Part shown: in pieces, positions 26,792-36,241 of the stretch
Layout of the letters: every line of letters starts with the position of its first letter
How positions within the stretch are numbered: the stretch's first letter is position 1
Assembly: GCA_036245805.1 (NCBI GenBank)
Contig: BTRK01000006.1
Coordinates: forward strand, 34,662,901 to 34,726,900
Direction: 5' to 3'
DNA: 64,000 nucleotides
DNA from: Pristionchus mayeri
Taxonomy: Eukaryota > Nematoda > Chromadorea > Rhabditida > Neodiplogasteridae
Program-made: the position numbers and the translations under genes
The notes under the pieces: model-generated
Told to the model about the DNA's origin: nothing
The model's input: only the letters and a program-made list of their open reading frames with translations
The model's database searches: none

Positions 26792-28353
26792 TTCTCCCTT
26801 CAATCCGGTCTTTTGCTCAACTTTTCATTCCTTTTAATCTATTCGTTAGCTACTTTACACTTATTGAGAAACAATAGACGAGTAAAGCATACAGAATAGC
26901 AAAGAAAACTGTTGAAAATCGAGATAACGTATGCATTAAATGACAGTTTACTTATGCACGATTGTGTCATCCAAACCATCATTCTCGTCTTCATATTTCG
27001 CGTTCCTATCACATCTTGTTATATTTTCACTTCAGATTATTGATCTCGTTGTCATGTAAAACTTTAGCTTCAGATTATTCCCTAATCACTTTTCGATAGC
27101 CCATCTGATTCGTGCTTCGCCTCTCCTAGTATTTGTCACCGCAGTTTAGTCCCAGTTAGCCTGATACTGATTCTTATGATTCTGATAGTCTCTTTGTTTG
27201 TGACACGGTTATCGGTTTCCTCAAAACCACCCTTTTGAATATGATCGCTCTACCTCTTTCATGTTTCGAGTTGTGCATTCTTTCGCGATAAATATGCAAA
27301 CAAGGAAGTTGATTTAGAAAAAATATTTATGGACACCCGTTCAAATTAATAATGGCAAGTTCAGAATAGTCTTCGAATATCAATCAGAACTAACTGATTC
27401 AATAATTATTGAAACATCGAAGTGGGAAGATCGAGAGATTAGAGATATTTCTACATATCGATCGGATTGCAATGTTGAGATTGCACTGTAATTGTAAGAG
27501 GGAATGGATTGTTGCAGAAACACTTACATATTATAAGATAGTAACACTTATAGTACAACCTCTAGACGCTCTTCGATGTGCAGATCCAATGATAAGCAAC
27601 AGAAAGTGGTTCAAACGAAGTTCACAAACATAGATTTAAAATTGCCTATCATTTATTTACATACAGTAGCGCCCAAAATTATTGAAACGATTTGAATTTT
27701 TCATATAACTTTTTCTACCGTTGACAAGTTCGATGTTCGATGTTCGATGTTGTTCGTTCGATGTTGTTCGTTGTTGTTCGCAAGTTCGATGTTGGGGCGC
27801 TATATATCAAATCAATCGAAGCATAAGATGCGAGTATTGCGTCATCACGTGCCTTATAACTAATTGCGTAGTGATGACGCAATCGAATTTCACTTTTTCA
27901 AACAGGCTTTATTCTTACATAGATTTTTTCCTACTCGCCAAACTTTCTGTGGTTGGAGTCATGCCCGAGACCTACCCAGAAAAAATTTTTGAGGTTGCTG
28001 CGCGAACGCACGTTTGCTGCAGCCTTGCTGTAAAATGGGGTCTGAAATTCAGAACTCAGCTCCCAGATTAGCTAGAAACTCGTTCAAAGCATCAAAATGA
28101 TCGCTATCATGAATAGAGATGATTCTGAGAATATGAACACAATATCTCATAATTTTCCCTCAGGTCATGAAAAAATCACTTTTTTGTATGACCATTTTTT
28201 GGACATTCATAACTTTGTGGGAAATGTCGATAAAAAACTGGTTTTTGCATAGTAATGTTCGAAATGTATTGAAGATCTGATTCCCAACTTTTTAGAGCGA
28301 TTGGATTTCTTTCCTGTCCGCGGCGTGCGTTTTTCGGAGGTATACTAGGGTCG
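24932..28353. repeat. Large inverted repeat 1, left arm
   Basis: Every base pairs with the right arm by the rule x to 56774 minus x, apart from rare substitutions (25796 G against 30978, 26069 C against 30705). The arm starts inside an mkk-4 coding exon at 24932, just after GACTGTGA, and includes all later mkk-4 exons, 0.87 kb of 3' flank, and the left half of a Tc1-like element. Outside 24932 the two sides diverge at once. Confidence 0.97.
26792..27663. other. 3' flank of mkk-4
   Basis: AT-rich, no gene seen. It presumably contains the 3'UTR and poly(A) site of mkk-4; no AATAAA was picked out with confidence. It ends with the TA (27662-27663) that flanks the Tc1-like element. Confidence 0.5.
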
Positions 28354-29110
28354 GGAAACACCCTGTTTACGCGCTCTCGTCGTCTGCACTCTCTCGCTCA
28401 TAGTGGTAAACAGTGCTTCGCGACCCTAGTATACCTCCGAAAAACGCACGCCGCGGACAGGAAAGAAATCCAATCGCTCTAAAAAGTTGGGAATCAGATC
28501 TTCAATACATTTCGAACATTACTATGCAAAAACCAGTTTTTTATCGACATTTCCCACAAAGTTATGAATGTCCAAAAAATGGTCATACAAAAAAGTGATT
28601 TTTTCATGACCTGAGGGAAAATTATGAGATATTGTGTTCATATTCTCAGAATCATCTCTATTCATGATAGCGATCATTTTGATGCTTTGAACGAGTTTCT
28701 AGCTAATCTGGGAGCTGAGTTCTGAATTTCAGACCCCATTTTACAGCAAGGCTGCAGCAAACGTGCGTTCGCGCAGCAACCTCAAAAATTTTTTCTGGGT
28801 AGGTCTCGGGCATGACTCCAACCACAGAAAGTTTGGCGAGTAGGAAAAAATCTATGTAAGAATAAAGCCTGTTTGAAAAAGTGAAATTCGATTGCGTCAT
28901 CACTACGCAATTAGTTATAAGGCACGTGATGACGCAATACTCGCATCTTATGCTTCGATTGATTTGATATATAGCGCCCCAACATCGAACTTGCGAACAA
29001 CAACGAACAACATCGAACGAACAACATCGAACATCGAACATCGAACTTGTCAACGGTAGAAAAAGTTATATGAAAAATTCAAATCGTTTCAATAATTTTG
29101 GGCGCTACTG
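27664..29110. mobile_element. Palindromic Tc1/mariner-like element (fold-back MITE)
   Basis: Begins CAGTAGCGCCCAAAATTATT after TA (27662-27663) and ends with the reverse complement before TA (29111-29112). This is the terminal pattern and TA target of Tc1/mariner elements. The two halves are inverted repeats of about 690 bp with an imperfect centre (28354-28420), where complementarity continues with mismatches and a two-base shift (TGTTTAC/GTAAACA). A GTTCGATGTT-type simple repeat lies at 27730-27795 and again in reverse. No transposase is encoded. A related half-element occurs at 34090-34571. Confidence 0.8.
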
Positions 29111-31842
29111 TATGTAAATAAATGATAGGCAATTTTAAATCTATGTTTGTGAACTTCGTTTGAACCACTTTCTGTTGCTTATCATTGGATCTGCACATCG
29201 AAGAGCGTCTAGAGGTTGTACTATAAGTGTTACTATCTTATAATATGTAAGTGTTTCTGCAACAATCCATTCCCTCTTACAATTACAGTGCAATCTCAAC
29301 ATTGCAATCCGATCGATATGTAGAAATATCTCTAATCTCTCGATCTTCCCACTTCGATGTTTCAATAATTATTGAATCAGTTAGTTCTGATTGATATTCG
29401 AAGACTATTCTGAACTTGCCATTATTAATTTGAACGGGTGTCCATAAATATTTTTTCTAAATCAACTTCCTTGTTTGCATATTTATCGCGAAAGAATGCA
29501 CAACTCGAAACATGAAAGAGGTAGAGCGATCATATTCAAAAGGGTGGTTTTGAGGAAACCGATAACCGTGTCACAAACAAAGAGACTATCAGAATCATAA
29601 GAATCAGTATCAGGCTAACTGGGACTAAACTGCGGTGACAAATACTAGGAGAGGCGAAGCACGAATCAGATGGGCTATCGAAAAGTGATTAGGGAATAAT
29701 CTGAAGCTAAAGTTTTACATGACAACGAGATCAATAATCTGAAGTGAAAATATAACAAGATGTGATAGGAACGCGAAATATGAAGACGAGAATGATGGTT
29801 TGGATGACACAATCGTGCATAAGTAAACTGTCATTTAATGCATACGTTATCTCGATTTTCAACAGTTTTCTTTGCTATTCTGTATGCTTTACTCGTCTAT
29901 TGTTTCTCAATAAGTGTAAAGTAGCTAACGAATAGATTAAAAGGAATGAAAAGTTGAGCAAAAGACCGGATTGAAGGGAGAATCAGCGAGGGTAGGCAGC
30001 CACGGGACCGTCCTTCTGGATCTCCTCGATGATATGAGTGACGAAATCGCCAAAGTTACGCAGTGTTTCCGGATCATCGATCTTTGCATGATACCTGCAA
30101 GAGGGGAAATGAAGTTGACTCTGCTCATTACTATGCTGCAATATTTTCAAACGTCTTTGTCTTTTCTTGAATTCGACCATTTGATTATTGGGGAATTTCC
30201 ACTTACTTCTGGTAGAATGAATGGGCTTCCAGGTCGTGGTACTTTGGCCGCGATTGCTGCTCCTTCGCCAGACTGGAATACAAACTTCATTAGACCTTGG
30301 CTTAGCTTGATTAAAACCGAGCATTGAAGCACGCAGTCTAGCTAATATATTGTGGCGAAGAGCTCACCAGAGATTGACGAATAGGATGTAGGAGACAGTG
30401 TAGTCCGTGGGCAGTTTGTCTTGAGTGAGAACGGGCGCCGGTCCATCGACAACTTCAGCCAATTGATGGAAGGGAGATGCCCAGTCGGAGTACGGGAAAC
30501 GACCAGTTGAGATTTCCACCTGCACATGTGGTTAAATTATGGTCTGCCCGAGGCATACTGTTATTTTCATCATTATGAATAACAGCATGAGAGGCCACCA
30601 CACATTTAAAAACTAATAAAAAAACGGTAATGATATTCAAGTATTTTCTCGTCTCTCTTTTCATAACTCATCAGGGCGTGCGCAAAACTTATATTGGATT
30701 GTTATGTTGAATTGGAAGTACACAAGCTATTCTGTTTTCCCCCAAACATACCAGCGTGATTCCCAGTGACCAGACATCAGATCGAACGTCGTATGTGTGG
30801 TGACCAACCATCTCTGCCACTCGTTCCGGCTGCAAGATATTTATTCTTTGATCATATCTTGATTACTCTTTCTTTTCACACTACGTGACTTATTCCTCCT
30901 AAGGTACTGAAAAAACTAGTTTTGTCTGAGGCGAGTCTGATGTAAAAAGTTTTTTAAAAACTAGTTTCCTAAATAAGGCCCACTCTAAATGCTATGTTCT
31001 GCTCCACACTAAATGCACCTGTCCTTGAGTAGCTTCAGCTGATAAACTAACTCACAGCCATGTATGGTTTGCATCCCACATCCTCCGTCTTCGCAATCGA
31101 GTCAACCAATTGGCCAGCGATGCCGAAGTCGACGAGTTTAACGGCGCCGTGCTGATCCATGACGATATTCGATGGTTTGACATCCCGATGGATGATATTC
31201 AACTGGTCCTTCAGGAAACTGAGTGCACTCACCGTCTGAAATGAATGCGAGAAATCACTAGGCGACGATGGGAGACTCAAGGGAGCAATTTTTATTCGAT
31301 GGTGACTCATTCTCCCAGGGAGAGGAATGAATGAGAGTGGTCTCGTAGAGAGGGGAATGAATACGCATGGATGAGTACGACTAACTGCATTACAACTAGA
31401 TTGGAAACTAATTTACATTTGATTGAAACAAAATTGTATGGCACTTTGGAGTGGTTTTAGAAAGAGAAGTTTTAAATTTAAAAACTCACGCAGACAGTAA
31501 TGTGTCCGACGAATGCTTCACTCAACGTCGTTCCCATTTCGAAGGACTTCTTGTACAATTTGTCCAGTGAGATGTCCATCAACTCCATGCAGATCCAGCA
31601 GTCGCCCTAAATTATTATTATAAATGCATATTTATTTATATTTGTTTTATTTATCAGCCTGTGAAACGAACGTCATGGACAAGAAAGATGTTATTCGGCT
31701 GTGTGCAATTTTCGCATGATCTCCTTTTCTACAACCCTTCTGGTACAGTCCTGGCATAAGGCCACGAGATATAAAATTATTCGAACCTCGGAGAAGAGAG
31801 CTCCGAAGAATCTGATGATGTACTCGCATGGTTGGGCATTCA
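28421..31842. repeat. Large inverted repeat 1, right arm
   Basis: Reverse complement of 24932-28353. It ends exactly at 31842, where the sequence switches from mkk-4 exon (reversed) to the 16 intron bases upstream of an exon of the acidic-protein gene (forward), with about one base of shared sequence. Confidence 0.97.
29983..31842 (-). pseudogene. Reversed partial copy of mkk-4 (3' half)
   Basis: Exons for the second part of the kinase, from the middle of the exon reading PCEYIIRFFGALFSE to the terminal VAAYPR, are repeated on the minus strand with intact splice sites and identical predicted protein. The 5' part (start codon, glycine loop and catalytic lysine exon) is absent, because the copy is cut at 31842 inside an exon. 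It cannot make a kinase by itself. If transcribed together with the true gene it would be complementary to it. Confidence 0.9.
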
Positions 31843-31857
31843 ATGATATTGCTCATT

Positions 31858-32360
31858 TCAGACGCGCGGATCGATATTACGAATGCGTGAAGGGAGCAGA
31901 CTGCCCGTTGACACTCCGACAGGTAACATATTGATGCGGACTACAACAAAAATTGATAGCTACTGAAATTTCTGTCAGTGATTCTTCGCGAATCTCAGCC
32001 TTTGTGAAAGTGGTTTCGCTTCAGATCGCGATGCTCGCTGAAGACTACGATCTCACAGTCCAGGAACGGAACTCCTACAACGATTGGCTTGCCAAGACCA
32101 TCCGAGATCCGTCAGTTGTTTATACGTGAATATTCTTAGCTAGAAAACTTGTAGGCGAGTGGAACTTTTGTACAATTGAAATAATAAATTCATCTAGACG
32201 TCTAACTCCCGAGTACGCGAGGATGTACGGTCGTCGTCCTGCTGCCCCCAAGTATGCCCCTCCAGGCACTCCCAAGAGAAGAAGAGAGGGAGAGAAAGAT
32301 GACCTCCCACTCCCTTCAATCCCTCAACCATTCGTAATCCACCCTGAATTATTCGTATAA
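31858..32360 (+). pseudogene. Partial forward copy of the acidic-protein gene (last three exons)
   Basis: Identical in translation to the last exons of the gene at 35723-38403: RADRYYECVKGADCPLTLRQ (about 31861-31921), IAMLAEDYDLTVQERNSYND (32026 on) and RLTPEYARMYGRRPAAPKYA (about 32200 on), with TAA at 32358-32360. The upstream exons are missing because the duplication begins in the preceding intron at 31842. No start codon belongs to it. Confidence 0.88.
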
Positions 32361-32910
32361 TTTATGCATCGTTGCTTCTGTTTTGTTTTCCTTTGTAACT
32401 GTTGACTTATTTCTCTCTAGGCAACAATTCCAAATCCCGGTTTTCTCCGAGTGAACACCTAACTAATACTCAGTAGCAATTGTCAACTTACCTGTGCTGT
32501 CCCAGTAATATCTTTTCATTACCCACTTCTAGTCAACGTTTTCCCTATTACGAATTAGAAATAATTAGATACCAAGAATGATCTTTCTCTTTTCTCTTTC
32601 AGATAACCATACCATAAAAAGGTGGCATGCAACTATTATTGAGCTAGAATAATTCCTTCATCCCGAGTTGTCCCTGCTCCAATCTAAACGCTCGATAAAT
32701 CAGTGCTGCCATGTTTCAGTGACTACATGCAATAATGATTTTACAAATTCATTTCAAAACACCAGTACTCAAATCTAACCAAATTGAACATAAATGACGA
32801 AGAAGTGGGATGGAGCAATGTTTTAAGAATCACATAATTTTCTCACGCTGTGGTGAATCATCATTAACTGAATCTGGCTGAATCAATGAAGAAAGGAGAG
32901 TGAATGGGAA
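32361..32910. other. Intergenic within inverted repeat 2
   Basis: AT-rich sequence between the partial acidic-protein gene copy and the membrane-protein fragment. No exon, tRNA or other gene was recognised. The same sequence appears reversed at 35173-35722. Confidence 0.5.
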
Positions 32911-33338
32911 ATGGTCAGCTACTCTCGTCTCTACTTCATCCTCCACCCGATCACTTTCGCCAAAGCTGTCCTCTTCAAGATCGGATTCGATCAACTCAAT
33001 GCTATTTCGGACCCTTCTGACCGCATCCAAACGTGAGACCCCGGATCAATTTTACTTTCTAAAGAAATTAATGTATTCTGAACTTTTCCAGAGCTTTAAA
33101 TATCGCAATATTCGCCACCTCAATGACACCCGTCCTCGTTTTTGCATGTACTATCGAATTTTCGCCAAATGAATTTGAATTATTCCTACGCACTCTCGTA
33201 TAATAAAATCTATGCCAATCTCAGGTCTGTTCGACTCTGCGTGTCGTGACATCGAGAGCGAAGGAACTGAAGAGAAACCGTTGCATTCGAACTTCTTCAG
33301 AAGTCGACGAAGACAACATCGCCACTATTACTATCTGA
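32911..33338 (+). CDS. Possible C-terminal part of a membrane protein (copy 1)
   Basis: Three segments join in phase with good splice sites. 32911-33032 reads VSYSRLYFILHPITFAKAVL then FKIGFDQLNAISDPSDRIQ, ending before GTGAGA. 33092-33137 follows TTTTCCAG and reads ALNIAIFATSMTPVL. 33225-33338 follows ATCTCAG and reads VCSTLRVVTSRAKELKRNRC and a polar tail ending IATITI with TGA. Two hydrophobic helices and a basic C-terminal tail would fit the end of a multi-pass receptor or transporter, but no family was recognised and no upstream exons were found; an in-frame TGA lies shortly before the first segment. The MITE target duplication starts 14 bases after the stop. The mirror copy is at 34745-35172. 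Confidence 0.4.
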
Positions 33339-33360
33339 TTCCAGCTCACTTCGATATGTA

Positions 33361-34081
33361 TAGAGACCGCAAGGTGGGTGACCGAATTGCTTTGGCAGGG
33401 TCATTTGTGGATCTAATGTATCCCTTTGAGGCTAAATAAGGTCATACTTTTTGCCGTTTGGCTATATCGCATCTTTGACTCGACTTATGGCCCAAAAACA
33501 CCTCGAAAGAGTCACAACGGAAAGGGAGTCGAAATCGGGACGAGAGCGAAGTGGGCGGAGCCCGCTCTGCCTTGTTTCTCCAAAAGTTTGAGCATAGCTT
33601 CGCGTCGAGCTTGCTCGAGGATGAGAGGAAAGGTAGAGGTCCTCAAGAGCGCGCGCTCTTTGCACACGCCGGGTGAGAGACAAGCGAGAAAGTGGAGAAG
33701 AAGGCCCGCCACTTTGCAGTTCAATTAGCGCACGCTCGTGAATCTTTGAAATGAAATGATTAATCGGAAAAAAATCCAAAAAAATACGTTCTCGGTGTCA
33801 ATCGACGCCTAAAATCAGGAACTATCCATCGCACCATGCCCGTGTTAAGAATTATCGTCGGAACCTTTTCATTCCCCTATAATGAACCCTAAATCGGTCT
33901 TTTTTAGATATTTCTGATTAGATAATGCATGACGGGCACCCTGTCGTTTATAGACACTAGTCAGACGTACTCAAAAATATTTTTTCCATAATTTTTGGAT
34001 AAGTATTCGCTGCGTCATTTCAAGAACCAGATTTCGACGCGCCTCTTTCTCCTCCTAAGTGGGCGGAGCCTGCGGTCTCTA
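33361..34081. mobile_element. hAT-like MITE, copy 2 (721 bp)
   Basis: Same element as 17287-18006, with termini TAGAGACCGCA...TGCGGTCTCTA. It is flanked by the exact 8-bp duplication GATATGTA at 33353-33360 and 34082-34089. The right duplication contains the TA that abuts the Tc1-like half-element starting at 34090, so the MITE inserted right at the tip of that element. A few substitutions separate it from copy 1. Confidence 0.88.
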
Positions 34082-34089
34082 GATATGTA

Positions 34090-34571
34090 CAGTAGCGCCC
34101 AAAAGTATTGAAACGATTTGAATTTTTCAAATAACTTTTTCTACCGTTGACTTAGCAAGTTCGATGTTGGGATATATCAAATCAATCGAAGAATACGATG
34201 CGAGTATTGCGTCATCAGGTGCCTCTTAACTAATTGCGTAGTGATGACGCAATCGAATTTCACTTTTTCAAACAGGCTTTATTCTTACATAGATTTTTTC
34301 CTACTCGCCAAACTTTCTGTGGTTGGAGTCATGCCCGAGGCCTACCCAGAAAATTTTTTTGATGTTGCTGCGCGACCGCACGTTTGCTGCAGCCTTGATG
34401 CAATAAGGGGGTCTGAAATTCAGAACTCAGCTCCCAGATTAGCTAGAAACTCGTTCAAAGCATCAAAATGATCGCTATCATGAATAAAGATGATTCTGAG
34501 AATATGAACACAATAACTCATAATTTGCCCTCAGGGCATGAAAAAATCTCTTTTTTGTATGACCATTTTTT
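34090..34571. mobile_element. Half of a Tc1-like palindromic element
   Basis: Starts CAGTAGCGCCCAAAAGTATT after TA (34088-34089) and follows the sequence of 27664-28200 with substitutions, lacking most of the GTTCGATGTT simple repeat. It stops at 34571 in GACCATTTTTT, where it is fused to a reversed fragment of the hAT-like MITE. The other half is missing. Confidence 0.82.
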
Positions 34572-36241
34572 CTCTTTCGAGGTGTTTTTGGGCCATAAGT
34601 CGAGTCAAAGATGCGATATAGCCAAACGGCAAAAAGTATGACCTTATTTAGCCTCAAAGGGATACATTAGATCCACAAATGACCCTGCCAAAGCAATTCG
34701 GTCACCCACCTTGCGGTCTCTATACATATCGAAGTGAGCTGGAATCAGATAGTAATAGTGGCGATGTTGTCTTCGTCGACTTCTGAAGAAGTTCGAATGC
34801 AACGGTTTCTCTTCAGTTCCTTCGCTCTCGATGTCACGACACGCAGAGTCGAACAGACCTGAGATTGGCATAGATTTTATTATACGAGAGTGCGTAGGAA
34901 TAATTCAAATTCATTTGGCGAAAATTCGATAGTACATGCAAAAACGAGGACGGGTGTCATTGAGGTGGCGAATATTGCGATATTTAAAGCTCTGGAAAAG
35001 TTCAGAATACATTAATTTCTTTAGAAAGTAAAATTGATCCGGGGTCTCACGTTTGGATGCGGTCAGAAGGGTCCGAAATAGCATTGAGTTGATCGAATCC
35101 GATCTTGAAGAGGACAGCTTTGGCGAAAGTGATCGGGTGGAGGATGAAGTAGAGACGAGAGTAGCTGACCATTTCCCATTCACTCTCCTTTCTTCATTGA
35201 TTCAGCCAGATTCAGTTAATGATGATTCACCACAGCGTGAGAAAATTATGTGATTCTTAAAACATTGCTCCATCCCACTTCTTCGTCATTTATGTTCAAT
35301 TTGGTTAGATTTGAGTACTGGTGTTTTGAAATGAATTTGTAAAATCATTATTGCATGTAGTCACTGAAACATGGCAGCACTGATTTATCGAGCGTTTAGA
35401 TTGGAGCAGGGACAACTCGGGATGAAGGAATTATTCTAGCTCAATAATAGTTGCATGCCACCTTTTTATGGTATGGTTATCTGAAAGAGAAAAGAGAAAG
35501 ATCATTCTTGGTATCTAATTATTTCTAATTCGTAATAGGGAAAACGTTGACTAGAAGTGGGTAATGAAAAGATATTACTGGGACAGCACAGGTAAGTTGA
35601 CAATTGCTACTGAGTATTAGTTAGGTGTTCACTCGGAGAAAACCGGGATTTGGAATTGTTGCCTAGAGAGAAATAAGTCAACAGTTACAAAGGAAAACAA
35701 AACAGAAGCAACGATGCATAAATTATACGAATAATTCAGGGTGGATTACGAATGGTTGAGGGATTGAAGGGAGTGGGAGGTCATCTTTCTCTCCCTCTCT
35801 TCTTCTCTTGGGAGTGCCTGGAGGGGCATACTTGGGGGCAGCAGGACGACGACCGTACATCCTCGCGTACTCGGGAGTTAGACGTCTAGATGAATTTATT
35901 ATTTCAATTGTACAAAAGTTCCACTCGCCTACAAGTTTTCTAGCTAAGAATATTCACGTATAAACAACTGACGGATCTCGGATGGTCTTGGCAAGCCAAT
36001 CGTTGTAGGAGTTCCGTTCCTGGACTGTGAGATCGTAGTCTTCAGCGAGCATCGCGATCTGAAGCGAAACCACTTTCACAAAGGCTGAGATTCGCGAAGA
36101 ATCACTGACAGAAATTTCAGTAGCTATCAATTTTTGTTGTAGTCCGCATCAATATGTTACCTGTCGGAGTGTCAACGGGCAGTCTGCTCCCTTCACGCAT
36201 TCGTGATATCGATCCGCGCGTCTGAAATGAGCAATATCATT
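34572..36241. repeat. Inverted repeat 2, right arm
   Basis: Reverse complement of 31842-33511. It begins with a 151-base reversed MITE fragment (34572-34722) and one copy of its target duplication, and ends in the intron before the RADRYYECVK exon of the acidic-protein gene. Beyond 36241 the gene continues normally, so this arm is the one attached to the complete gene. Confidence 0.96.
34745..35172 (-). CDS. Possible C-terminal part of a membrane protein (copy 2)
   Basis: Mirror image of 32911-33338 with the same three in-phase segments. It lies on the same strand as the acidic-protein gene and about 550 bases past that gene's stop codon. As in copy 1, only two helices and a basic tail are seen, and the 5' exons were not found, so it may be a relic. 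Confidence 0.4.

Larger units (their letters stand above)
31842..33511. repeat. Inverted repeat 2, left arm
   Basis: Pairs with 34572-36241 by the rule x to 68083 minus x. It starts at the same base where inverted repeat 1 ends. It contains a forward copy of the 3' exons of the acidic-protein gene, about 0.55 kb of intergenic DNA, a membrane-protein fragment and the first 151 bases of the hAT-like MITE. Confidence 0.96.

Noticed and set aside
27721..28071. 116-codon frame in the Tc1-like element, repeated in mirror image
   Set aside because: Begins in a GTTCGATGTT simple repeat, shows no transposase motif, and is only a by-product of the element's sequence.
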